Assembly: GCA_038880555.1 (NCBI GenBank)
Contig: JAVZRN010000003.1
Location: forward strand, 108,893 to 172,892
Length of the DNA stretch: 64,000 bases
From: Candidatus Bathyarchaeia archaeon
GTDB taxonomy: Archaea; Thermoproteota; Bathyarchaeia; Bathyarchaeales; Bathycorpusculaceae
Reading direction: 5' to 3'
Within the stretch, counting starts at the first letter, position 1; each line of letters begins with the position of its first letter. The position numbers were made by a program, and so were the translations under genes. Positions 56,193-63,944 of the stretch are shown piece by piece. The notes beneath the pieces are model-generated. The model was not told the origin of the DNA and did no database searches. It worked only from the letters and a program-made list of their open reading frames with translations.

Positions 56193-56743
56193 GGTTCTAC
56201 ACCACGCCTATACATTTCTTCTTCGCCAGCACGGACAACTGTTCTAACCCGCACTGTTTTCGCAGTCATCTCGCTTATAGCAGCATTATATTCCTTGACA
56301 GATTCAGTTGCGGCATTCATTTGACTTGCAAAATAGGCTGCAGCGGCAGCCGCAGCTATAATAACGCCTATGCCAACTCCTGTTAAAGCCAGAAAAGTCG
56401 CATAACTAATGTTTAAGGCGTTTTGGGCTGCAGTGGCAAGCCAACAGGCAGCAGCATAAACCTTTTTGGCTACGGCTAAACCGGCGCTTGTCCTCAGAAA
56501 CATGCCCATAACCGTTACAAGATACATTAAACTGGCTAAAACCCGCGTTTGCTCCGTATTTAATAATCCAAACGTGTGAGCCAAATGGACAATAGAGCTT
56601 CCAGCAGCCCCTAAACCAGCCATAGTCGTGCCAAGGTTTCTAATCCGCACATTCAAAGCTTCAGCGTCAGCCTGGATTCTGGCAAACTCGTGACTGGCCC
56701 GGTTTATAGCTCGAATGCTGATGGCTATTTCACGGAAACTCAT
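56189..56743 (-). CDS. Very short tail tape-measure protein candidate
   Basis: A 184-residue protein with a helical start rich in A, N and R (ISIRAINRASHEFARIQADAEALN), a hydrophobic glycine/alanine centre and two membrane-like helices, as in phage tape-measure proteins. It sits between the gp10-like gene and the tail hub, where a tape measure belongs. At this length the predicted tail would be only about 25-30 nm if 1.5 angstrom per residue applies. It overlaps neighbours by 4 nt at both ends. Confidence 0.6.
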   Translation of the reverse strand: MSFREIAISIRAINRASHEFARIQADAEALNVRIRNLGTTMAGLGAAGSSIVHLAHTFGLLNTEQTRVLASLMYLVTVMGMFLRTSAGLAVAKKVYAAACWLATAAQNALNISYATFLALTGVGIGVIIAAAAAAAYFASQMNAATESVKEYNAAISEMTAKTVRVRTVVRAGEEEMYRRGVEP

Positions 56744-57108
56744 AAGCCAGCCTCCGAAGCAGCCTGCTCCAAAGCCTCAACAATGATGTTTTCAAGTCTT
56801 GGAAGATGCCGCTCAATAGCTGGGTAAAGGTATGGGTGGGCTTGCGTGCAACGTGTTCCAAACTCCACGTATAGGGCGTAAGGCGCATCTGCGCCCACAA
56901 CTGCAACCCATTCCTGGACTCTGGCGTAAATGGTGCTTCTCAAATAGCCTGTTCTAACCGGAACAAGCTGTTTAGCCAAGGCTTTAACGTCTGCAGCCCA
57001 GCTTGACAGTTGACGATGAACCCAACGCTGCATTCCACTGTCAAACTGTTGCAAAGCCGCTTGAAGCTCTTCCACGCCGTCAATGTCGCATGTTATTTCA
57101 ACCGCCAC
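56740..57108 (-). CDS. HK97 gp10-like tail/neck component
   Basis: A 122-residue protein of the HK97-gp10_like family, recognised by VPVRTGYLRSTIYARV and ADAPYALYVEFGT followed by HPYLYPAIE. In siphoviruses it takes part in neck or tail completion. It overlaps the tape-measure gene by 4 nt and the frameshifted tail chaperone by 16 nt. The position after the tail tube gene, not before it, is unusual. Confidence 0.8.
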   Translation of the reverse strand: MAVEITCDIDGVEELQAALQQFDSGMQRWVHRQLSSWAADVKALAKQLVPVRTGYLRSTIYARVQEWVAVVGADAPYALYVEFGTRCTQAHPYLYPAIERHLPRLENIIVEALEQAASEAGL

Positions 57109-57634
57109 TTGCTTTCACGCTCCGCCTTTGCTTTTTCTTCTTCCACCTGTCTGTCCAACTCGTTTAGGATGATTATGAATTGCTGGATTGTTTTGGCTGG
57201 CTGCTTTGCGAGTTGGCGTGGTGTCCATCCGAACTCTTTGCAGAGGCGGAACTCTGTAAGCGTTGGGTTTGGCTTTTGACGTCTGATACATCGGATAAAA
57301 AAGCCGCTTCTTGCAAGCCAACACTGTTTAAGCGGTTCACTATTTGGCTGAAAAGCTCTCCCAAGCCTATTGGAATACCATTCTCTGGGTCTTCGCTTAA
57401 CAGTTTTTCAAGGTTTATGGGATGGTTTGGCGGCTGCTCCTTAAGCGAAGCCCAAATGGTTTCCGCTTGAATGGCAATATAGTCGCTACTGATGACTTGC
57501 CCGGTTAACGGGTGATATTTTGTGTATTTTTGGATTATGCGGCTGCGTTTAGCCCACGTCAACTCCTGGAAAACATATTTGCCCTTGTATTCCTCGCCGT
57601 ATTCGTCTCCAATAATGACTGTTTCTGTTCGCAT
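57093..57634 (-). CDS. Tail assembly chaperone, long form by -1 ribosomal frameshift
   Basis: At codons 112-113 the minus strand reads T TTT TTA (57296-57302), a canonical slippery heptamer. Slipping back one base opens a frame of 67 codons with no start codon of its own, ending TAA at 57095-57093. It continues as NPTLTEFRLCKEFGWTPRQL and a charged helix (NELDRQVEEEKAKAERE), a sensible gpT-like domain, for a total of about 180 residues. The stop lies 16 nt inside the gp10-like gene. This is the gpG/gpGT arrangement of long-tailed phages. Confidence 0.8.
57173..57634 (-). CDS. Tail assembly chaperone, short (zero-frame) form
   Basis: A 153-residue protein (gpG-type), read without frameshift. 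N-terminal beta segment (VIIGDEYGEEYKGKYVFQEL), helical middle, then a low-complexity SSASAKSSDGHH tail after codon 113 that looks like read-through of the alternative frame rather than a folded domain. Start ATG shares TAATG with the tail tube stop. Works with the longer frameshift product, bracing the tape measure during tail assembly. Confidence 0.75.
   Translation of the reverse strand: MRTETVIIGDEYGEEYKGKYVFQELTWAKRSRIIQKYTKYHPLTGQVISSDYIAIQAETIWASLKEQPPNHPINLEKLLSEDPENGIPIGLGELFSQIVNRLNSVGLQEAAFLSDVSDVKSQTQRLQSSASAKSSDGHHANSQSSQPKQSSNS
57296..57302 (-). promoter_or_regulatory. Slippery heptamer for -1 frameshifting
   Basis: Minus-strand TTTTTTA in phase T TTT TTA relative to the chaperone start at 57634. 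Both P- and A-site tRNAs can re-pair after slipping back one base (TTT TTT). A downstream stimulatory structure was not modelled. Confidence 0.75.
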
Positions 57635-58488
57635 TAGGCTATCACCACGTCCCTTGCCACAAACTTGGCTTTGCAGCTTACCAGGTCTTCAATGCGGGCT
57701 GGAGCTGACACGTCTTCCCACTTGCAATATTTGAACAAGGCATAAGCGCTGCCCATGACAAATTTTAGGCTAAACTCCAAGTCGTTGAGAACATCTTCAA
57801 ATTCAGCTTTATCCTCAAACTCGAAGATCACTTCACCGGCAAGCTCCTGGTGGCGGGCGCCAAGATATTTCAGCAAATATGGCGTTGTGGCTCTCTGCAC
57901 ATGCACAGCCTTCAAATTGTTTTCTATGGAGAACTTCCAGTCTGTTACCCGTTCAACAGTTGTTAGGTTGCTGCCATCAGCGGCTCCCTTCTGCATGTAG
58001 CAGTCGGTTACTCCGCCAGCATAATCCGCGTATGTGCCTGTTTTAGCTGTGCCAGTTGCCAAATTCTGCCCGATAAGCTCAACAGTTGCTTTTGCAACAT
58101 CGTCAGGACTATATTCCACGCTTAACTTGTTGATGCGCATACCACTATAAGTTAAAGTTAAAACGTCTATCGGCGAACTGAACAAGCCTTTATAATAGAC
58201 TACTTGAAGGCTTAAACTGTTCAATGTTACAGCATGTTGAATGAAGTTTGCCGGCGCATCCGCTGGCAGGACATGCCCAATCTTTATTGTGGGAATCCGC
58301 AGGCCACGTTTTAAAGCTGCTATGTCTCTGCTTCCAACAGTCCGCAGCTTAATCAGGCTGGGGCTTAATGCTGGCTCAAGGCTTTCCGCTGGAACATCAA
58401 TCCAAGACGGGTTGCTTGGCGTCTGCCCATAGGTGGATTCCTGAACATGGTAAAGGCGGCATTCATGCGCTCCGTATGTTTCAGGCAT
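57634..58488 (-). CDS. Major tail tube protein
   Basis: A 284-residue beta-rich protein placed directly before the tail chaperone, where the tail tube gene stands in siphoviruses. Sequence shows alternating beta strands (LRIPTIKIGHVLPADAP, YKGLFSSPIDVLTLTYSG, AKATVELIGQ, WKFSIENNLKAVH) in the style of tube proteins of the lambda-V/Hcp-like fold. ATG start at 58488; TAATG overlap with the chaperone. Confidence 0.7.
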   Translation of the reverse strand: MPETYGAHECRLYHVQESTYGQTPSNPSWIDVPAESLEPALSPSLIKLRTVGSRDIAALKRGLRIPTIKIGHVLPADAPANFIQHAVTLNSLSLQVVYYKGLFSSPIDVLTLTYSGMRINKLSVEYSPDDVAKATVELIGQNLATGTAKTGTYADYAGGVTDCYMQKGAADGSNLTTVERVTDWKFSIENNLKAVHVQRATTPYLLKYLGARHQELAGEVIFEFEDKAEFEDVLNDLEFSLKFVMGSAYALFKYCKWEDVSAPARIEDLVSCKAKFVARDVVIA

Positions 58489-58508
58489 TTTCCATTTTCA
58501 CCTCTCTT

Positions 58509-59492
58509 TTAGAATATTCCTCCTACGTCCTCAAAGGACCATGATTTAAGCTGGAACTCCGTGTGGTAAATGAAGGGCTTAACGTCCACACGGTCAGCAT
58601 CCCGAAAACTGATAACATCCAAATACGTAATTCCATTAACCGTAACTGTGCAACTACAAAAGTCACAATATATCACGGCTGCTATAGAGCCATCGCTTGA
58701 ATAAGTTGTCCTCGCCAAAAGCCAGCAGTAGCCATTATCATCAATGTAGTTTGCTATGTTCTCTGTTAATGTTATGGATAATGTCTCATCTGTCCCGCCT
58801 GTCCCAGTTTGAGCGTTTTGCCACTGTTGAGCGGCGTGGTTCCAAACTTTTATGGTTACGCCGTTTCCGCCAGGAGCCGTGCCGTAACCTTCAAACTTCA
58901 GAACAATCTGTTTAACCGTGTTTTCCCGGCTTTCAATTTTGAAGCGGAAAAGCATAAGGGCATATTCGCCATTAACATTGGTGCTTTTAGAATACCGCTG
59001 GTCTTCACTATACCAGATTTTCTGATATTGCTCGGCAGTTAGCTCTGTCCAACCAGCAGCACCGGGAACAGGCTCGCTTGAAGCTCCTGCATGAAAAGCC
59101 TTATGCGGGTCGCCTTCAGGCCAGCCTAAACCAACAAAATTATATTCTGTAATGTTTGGGCGTGTGCGGTTCTGATGGACAATGCGGTTAACTTCCCAAA
59201 CCATCTTGTTGCGTGTCAGCATGTCTTGGCTCCAAACGCCCACACGCAAAGTGGAGACGTGGCGCCGTATTCGCCCAGTCATTTCTACCTTTGTGTCTGC
59301 AGTTTCAGCCAAGCCAACGGTTATTTGCCCCTCATAGTTTTTGAAAAGCTCTCGGTCATACCATTCTCGGCTAACATAAATTTTGGCTAAACCGCCATCT
59401 TCTCGGATAACACGCATGTTTTTGCTGAGAAGTCTAACAACGGTTGTAACAGGGTCTTCTGCTTCGCTTATTGTCCAACAAGCCTCCTGCAA
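58509..59492 (-). CDS. Tail terminator-like protein with inserted beta-sandwich domain
   Basis: A 327-residue protein. Residues 10-118 (VVRLLSKNMRVIREDGG, VEMTGRIRRHVSTLRVGVWS) and 288-327 (TYLDVISFRDADRV, YHTEFQLKSW) together look like one small alpha/beta tail terminator or neck protein, split by an insertion. Residues about 120-288 form a beta-sandwich (EYALMLFRFKIESRE, VTIKVWNHAAQQW, CWLLARTTY) resembling CBM-like domains of surface proteins. It overlaps the neck fusion gene by 25 nt. The domain calls are by pattern and order. Confidence 0.6.
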   Translation of the reverse strand: MQEACWTISEAEDPVTTVVRLLSKNMRVIREDGGLAKIYVSREWYDRELFKNYEGQITVGLAETADTKVEMTGRIRRHVSTLRVGVWSQDMLTRNKMVWEVNRIVHQNRTRPNITEYNFVGLGWPEGDPHKAFHAGASSEPVPGAAGWTELTAEQYQKIWYSEDQRYSKSTNVNGEYALMLFRFKIESRENTVKQIVLKFEGYGTAPGGNGVTIKVWNHAAQQWQNAQTGTGGTDETLSITLTENIANYIDDNGYCWLLARTTYSSDGSIAAVIYCDFCSCTVTVNGITYLDVISFRDADRVDVKPFIYHTEFQLKSWSFEDVGGIF

Positions 59493-60856
59493 TTGGATTT
59501 GAAATAGGCCGTTTCGCCCTTCCAGTCAAAGACTTGAACGCCTAAAACCTCGTAGTCAACGCCTTTCCGCTTGACTTTATCCCGCTGCCTTAATGGAATA
59601 AACGTGTAAACTGTAATGTAGTCGTTGATTATGTAGCCTGGCTCAATCAAAACCTCATCAATCTTTGCGGGTGAAACAAGAGCCTGAATGTCTATGCCAT
59701 CACCATAGGAAATGGTTTCAGCAGCTTCTCGGATCGGGTAAAGTGTTATTGTTTCGCCTTGGGCTTTCAAAATCTGCGTGAACCTTGTTAAAGGCTCCGT
59801 GTAGTTTAGGAAAAGCCTCGCCAACCAGCAAACCGTAACCATACTCCACTTGTTCTCTATGGGGCTATAATCATCAAACTTTGGACCCCAAAACATGAAG
59901 TCTTCAGCATGCTTCTCGATTACTTTCATGCTGTAGGCAAGGCTTGGCTTATCATGGGCGGCTCTAATCCGCCAGAGGATTCCAGCAGTTACGCCATCAT
60001 AGAAAGAGCAGGCTGGAAAACGGGTTGCAACATCTATGTAGCCAGCCCAACAGATGGCTGGATTATAAGCTGGATATTGAGCGGAAGCCTTAATCGTGTT
60101 CACAAAATTGTAAACTTTGCGGCATGTTTCACTCCAGCCTTCATACTCATATAAGCCAAGCAAGGCATAGGCGATGTTGTCATCGTAAACCTCGTTTTCA
60201 GACAAGCCTATTCGGTGCCATTCGCCGTCTGAAGGGTCAAAGTAAAGCCAAAGGTTTTCCAAGCCTTCCCGCAAAAAGCCAACAGCCTTGCTCATCATGG
60301 TTTGGTATGTGATGGCGTTTGCCACGTCATAAGTTTCAGCCAACATTTTCAAGCCTATAAGCCCATAGAGACAGTCAACGTCAAGCTGCAAACTCCAATT
60401 ATCGTTAATGTCCACAGCCCTTGCAAAACCGCCATAGGTCTGCTGGTCTTGCATGGTTTTAAGGAAGGTTTTGCCGGCAAGAATCGCCGCGTCCAAATAA
60501 TCAGCATCGCCAGTAAGCTCATAGGCTTTTAGAAGGGCAGGGATAACACGGCAAGCGTCTATACTATAATATTGTGTGCTGTTTTCAGTTGATTTGAAGC
60601 CTCCATAAGCCTTTTTTTGCTGGTTTGTGCATTGCTGGGTTAAAATCCAATCTGCCAATGAAACAATCTTGCTGTAAATGTCTGATTTTCTGTTTTCAAA
60701 CTGTTTGGCGAAGTAAGCTTCATAAAGGAAGTCTATGGCGAAAGCTGCAGCCATCACGCCTCTTCCAGTCGGGTCTGGCGTGTCCGGTGGGATAACATAA
60801 AGGTAAGGCGCAAAATCCATTACAAATTGATAGTAGGCTTCTGGAACCATGCCCAA
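59468..60856 (-). CDS. Head closure protein fused to an alpha/alpha-barrel glycosidase-like domain
   Basis: A 462-residue protein. Residues 30-350 consist of repeated helical hairpins with Trp, Tyr, Gly and Asp in the turns (YYSIDACRVIPALLKAYELTG, GGFARAVDINDNWS, DDNIAYALLGLYEYEG), the look of a six-hairpin (alpha/alpha) glycosidase. Residues 356-462 look like a head closure (SPP1 gp16-like) domain: beta strands, then KRKGVDYEVLGVQVFDWKG and a basic end. The fusion would place an enzyme-like ring on the neck. Catalytic residues cannot be fixed from sequence. Confidence 0.6.
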   Translation of the reverse strand: MGMVPEAYYQFVMDFAPYLYVIPPDTPDPTGRGVMAAAFAIDFLYEAYFAKQFENRKSDIYSKIVSLADWILTQQCTNQQKKAYGGFKSTENSTQYYSIDACRVIPALLKAYELTGDADYLDAAILAGKTFLKTMQDQQTYGGFARAVDINDNWSLQLDVDCLYGLIGLKMLAETYDVANAITYQTMMSKAVGFLREGLENLWLYFDPSDGEWHRIGLSENEVYDDNIAYALLGLYEYEGWSETCRKVYNFVNTIKASAQYPAYNPAICWAGYIDVATRFPACSFYDGVTAGILWRIRAAHDKPSLAYSMKVIEKHAEDFMFWGPKFDDYSPIENKWSMVTVCWLARLFLNYTEPLTRFTQILKAQGETITLYPIREAAETISYGDGIDIQALVSPAKIDEVLIEPGYIINDYITVYTFIPLRQRDKVKRKGVDYEVLGVQVFDWKGETAYFKSNCRRLVGQ

Positions 60857-60861
60857 AAAGG

Positions 60862-61215
60862 CTACACTCTCCTAACATGGCAGCCTTTCAAGCTGCCTAA
60901 AATCCGCTCAAGCTCGGACTGAAGCACGTTTAAGGGCGGAACCGTATCCAACACGGAAATGTTTTGGTCACCTACGCTGAAGCTTAAGCCTACCGCAGAG
61001 CCACCAGTCAAATAACAAATGGCGTAAATAGCTGCAAGCACTGTTATGAACTCTTTTTCTGCTTCTGTGCAGTTTTCATGGTCTATTTCTTTTCCAAGTT
61101 CAAGCTCAAGCGTAACCTCAGCCCGCTTAATCATCTTAACAATTTTAGAATCAGGAATATCAGACGAGCTAACGTTAATCACATCACGAACATCATCAAC
61201 CGTTACAGTCGCCAA
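60862..61215 (-). CDS. Head-tail adaptor
   Basis: A 117-residue protein with the pattern of gp6/gp15-like adaptors: an N-terminal VTVDDVRDVINVSSSDIPDS, a helix of charged residues, and FITVLAAIYAICYLTGG. The start is TTG, with GGAGA six bases upstream. It lies five bases before the head closure gene, the usual order, and portal and capsid genes would be expected upstream (to the right). Confidence 0.7.
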   Translation of the reverse strand: MATVTVDDVRDVINVSSSDIPDSKIVKMIKRAEVTLELELGKEIDHENCTEAEKEFITVLAAIYAICYLTGGSAVGLSFSVGDQNISVLDTVPPLNVLQSELERILGSLKGCHVRRV

Positions 61216-61457
61216 GGAAAGTCTCCTTGCTGTTTGGCACTAAATCCGATTGAAAAAAATAAAAGAGGCAAATAAAAGCAATATTATTGAAAAACAAGCA
61301 CGAAAAAACCGTAAAATGTAGAAAATAATGAATTTTAAGGTTAAAGTTTGCAGTGTAATTATGAGCTATTTTGTTGAAGTCAAAGGGCTGAAACGCGATA
61401 GAGGATATTTCCAAAAAAATTATAGCTTTAGTGATTGCATTTTAGTTTTAATGTTTT
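61216..61457. other. Intergenic region between virion operon and cargo pair
   Basis: This 242-bp AT-rich gap separates the leftward adaptor gene from the rightward ligase-like gene, so it must contain divergent promoters. A TTATAGC element near 61420 may drive the rightward pair. I see no convincing small gene; an AT-rich open frame at 61196-61414 looks like chance. Confidence 0.4.
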
Positions 61458-62942
61458 ATGAATGGGGATGTTGGTTTGTGGCTTGGATGGTTTGCGGGTA
61501 AGGTTTCTTCTTGGTTTGTTAAGAGGCGTAGGGATTTGGTTGCCAAGAAGGTTAGGAGGGCTTTGCTTTCCATCCCCTTTTATAGGGAGAAGTTGAAGAA
61601 AAACTCTATTGGGCTTCATGAGGTTAAGGGGATTAACACCATTGAGAAGCTTGACGTTTTCCTTCAAAAACACAAGATAGAATGGGTGAAAAGCGAAGAC
61701 CTTATTGACGGAGATTTTTCCTCCCACTTAAGCCTTACACCTAAAAGCGAAAGAACTTGGGTTCAATATTCGTCTGGCTATACGTTAGTTGAGCGTTTAA
61801 GAAAAGGTGAAAAGTTTCTGGAGGCTGCAAGAAAGTTTAGAAGGAAAAAGGTGGCTTTTACAGAGAACGATTTAAAGCTTGTAATAAATGAAGCCTATAG
61901 TCGTGGCTTAGAAAGACTATTTCCAAACAACATTATACCAAGAATTGCAATTTTCTCGAGGTTTTATGTTTACGGGGGGTCTGGAACCTATCCGTTCGCA
62001 AGCCTTTTAAGAATATCCTATAAGCGTCGTGTTATAGTTTTTCCGTATAGTGAACCTTCAAGTAAAGAACAGCTATGCGACTATGTTCTTGATTCAATCG
62101 AAAACGACACAAATGGTATAATCATTCCTCCGTCTACTCTTTGTGATTTAGGCGATTTTATGGTAGATAATAACCTCAAATATCCAAATTTAAGGTATAT
62201 AGGAACCGGTGGTTTTAAGGTTACAAAAGAGGCTGTGGAGTTAGGGCATGAAATAGGTGCACAGCTAATCATAGACGCATATAGCGTGCAGGAATGTATG
62301 CCTTTAGGCTGCATAGCCTCTGGAACCATTTCAAGCTTGGATAGGAATTGGGAGCCTACTGAAGGTTTGATGGTTATGGGAAACCTTTGCCACGTTAGGG
62401 TGGTGGACAGGAATGGTGAAAACGTTGATGAAGGCGAGGAAGGCGAAATAAGAATAACTTCTCCGTTTGAAGGAACAACCCTAATCGATTATGCTCCTGG
62501 AGATGTTACAAAACTATTAAGCTACAATAGCGCTGTTGAATTTAAAGGGTGGAGAATAAACCTGCCGTATGCGTTGCTTTCATACGATATTAAAAGGAGC
62601 CATGAAAGCTCTTATGTTAAAATAAGGGAGTATCCCATGTCCCTGCCAATTTTGAATGAAATTCTCGCAACACACTGCAGCTATGACTATGCGATCTTTA
62701 AGCCTCAATCAAAAGATGAACTCATAATACTCGTTCCAGAAAGCATTAAAAAAAGCGACTTTGATGAAATATGCCAAAAAATTAGATACATCGCATATCC
62801 GCCAATTTACGATTTTGTAAGAGTGAAAAGGGTTAAAGAGGACAAATTAAGGAGAATAGTCTACTCGAACATTCACCATAAACCCCACAACATCATCCTT
62901 GAGCCTTCACGGCAGCTTGAGGAAGAAATCAATGCGCTTTAG
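61458..62942 (+). CDS. Acyl-ligase-like protein of the PaaK/ANL type
   Basis: A 494-residue protein distantly like phenylacetate-CoA ligases. The P-loop-like QYSSGY is degenerate compared with the usual S-S-G-T-T-G. The later YSVQECMPLG stands where Y-G-S-T-E is expected, and GEIRITSPFEGTTLIDYAPGD matches the G-E-L and R-x-R-x-G-D region but with the usual arginine changed. Activity may therefore differ from classical adenylation. Opposite in direction to the virion operon, possibly leaderless with a TATA-like element near 61420. Looks like viral cargo. Confidence 0.65.
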   Translation: MNGDVGLWLGWFAGKVSSWFVKRRRDLVAKKVRRALLSIPFYREKLKKNSIGLHEVKGINTIEKLDVFLQKHKIEWVKSEDLIDGDFSSHLSLTPKSERTWVQYSSGYTLVERLRKGEKFLEAARKFRRKKVAFTENDLKLVINEAYSRGLERLFPNNIIPRIAIFSRFYVYGGSGTYPFASLLRISYKRRVIVFPYSEPSSKEQLCDYVLDSIENDTNGIIIPPSTLCDLGDFMVDNNLKYPNLRYIGTGGFKVTKEAVELGHEIGAQLIIDAYSVQECMPLGCIASGTISSLDRNWEPTEGLMVMGNLCHVRVVDRNGENVDEGEEGEIRITSPFEGTTLIDYAPGDVTKLLSYNSAVEFKGWRINLPYALLSYDIKRSHESSYVKIREYPMSLPILNEILATHCSYDYAIFKPQSKDELIILVPESIKKSDFDEICQKIRYIAYPPIYDFVRVKRVKEDKLRRIVYSNIHHKPHNIILEPSRQLEEEINAL

Positions 62943-63648
62943 AACCGTTTTAAATGATTGGCTGTGGACGTTATATCCCTTTTTCTATGATAGGATGCGC
63001 ATTCTCCCCTCATACAGAGAGATGATGGAGAAGGTTGCTGAAAGCTTGTCTCCCAAAAAGAATAGCGTATACCTTGATTTGGGGTGTGGAACAGGCAACC
63101 TAATACAACTGCTCATATCGAAAGGCGCAATCGTATATGGGTTAGACTATTCCTTCTCAGCATTAAAAGTAGCCCACTCCAAACTAAAAAGGCAGAAAAC
63201 AACGGGTTCAGCTAGAATCCACCTTTTCAGATTTGTGGATAAACTGCCTTTCAAGGATGAAAGTTTAGACGGGATTTCCGCGGTTAATTTCATCAGCTAC
63301 ATACAGCCATGCTCCGTGCAAAGGCTAATTTCAGAGGCAAAAAGGGTTTTAAAGAAGGGTGGTAGGCTAAGCCTCGTATACGTGCAAAGCGTCACCTTCA
63401 CAAAAGGAGTAAGCGACTACAAGCTTCTGATAAAACAGAAACCGCTCCAGGCAATAACTTCAACACCCTTCTACTTGGCTGTAGCCCTAATGAACCTCCC
63501 CATGAAACTAAAAACAAACATAATCCATTACAAAAAAGAATACATCGAAAAACTCATGTCCAAAGCAGGCTTCAAAAACATCAAAACGACCCCCACTTAT
63601 TACGGAAAAACAACTCTATTAACAACTGGAGAAAAACTTGCAGAGTAG
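62932..63648 (+). CDS. SAM-dependent methyltransferase
   Basis: About 238 residues from the ATG at 62932, with GAGGAAGAA just before it. The Rossmann SAM motif YLDLGCGTGNLIQLL and the acidic end of the second strand (GLDYSF) are clear, followed by a post-motif DGISAVNFISYI and AKRVLKKGGRLSLV of the class I methyltransferase fold (UbiE/Methyltransf_11 type). Overlaps the ligase-like gene by 11 nt, so the two are one unit. Substrate unknown. Confidence 0.75.
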   Translation: MRFRTVLNDWLWTLYPFFYDRMRILPSYREMMEKVAESLSPKKNSVYLDLGCGTGNLIQLLISKGAIVYGLDYSFSALKVAHSKLKRQKTTGSARIHLFRFVDKLPFKDESLDGISAVNFISYIQPCSVQRLISEAKRVLKKGGRLSLVYVQSVTFTKGVSDYKLLIKQKPLQAITSTPFYLAVALMNLPMKLKTNIIHYKKEYIEKLMSKAGFKNIKTTPTYYGKTTLLTTGEKLAE

Positions 63649-63704
63649 AATATCAAAATTCCACCCTATTCTATCAGCAATGATGATAACTAGGAAAATA
63701 TTTC

Positions 63705-63944
63705 TTAGGATTTTGCTGTATCGATTAGTTTTTGTAGCCAGACAGTTATAGCTGTTGGTCCTACGAGGGCTGTATAAACGTCTAAGGTTAAGCCGGCCAT
63801 GTCTAAGCCTAAGGCGGAAAAGGCGCCAACCGCTATTGTGCGTAGAAACTTCTTCCAGTTGAAGGGTTTGTCCTGTGCTGAATATCCAAGGATAGCATAG
63901 ATTATGGCTGCAGCGACCCCTAAACCTACATTTAGTCCATTCAT
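63705..63944 (-). CDS. Small holin-like membrane protein
   Basis: A 79-residue protein with two hydrophobic segments (MNGLNVGLGVAAAIIYAILG and the SALGLDMAGLTLDVYTALVG part) and a strong GGAGGTG site before the ATG. Size and topology are like phage holins. It marks the resumption of the virion-strand genes to the right of the methyltransferase cargo, so the provirus continues past the window end. Confidence 0.6.
   Translation of the reverse strand: MNGLNVGLGVAAAIIYAILGYSAQDKPFNWKKFLRTIAVGAFSALGLDMAGLTLDVYTALVGPTAITVWLQKLIDTAKS

Noticed and set aside
57115..57324. A 69-codon open frame with ATG in the tail chaperone region
   Set aside because: It is the third frame; its product is a basic, low-quality sequence, whereas the -1 frame reached from the slippery site gives a sensible helical domain ending just inside the next gene.
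61196..61414. 72-codon minus-strand frame upstream of the adaptor gene
   Set aside because: AT-rich, hydrophobic by composition, no ribosome binding site, and it overlaps the start of the adaptor gene; probably chance.
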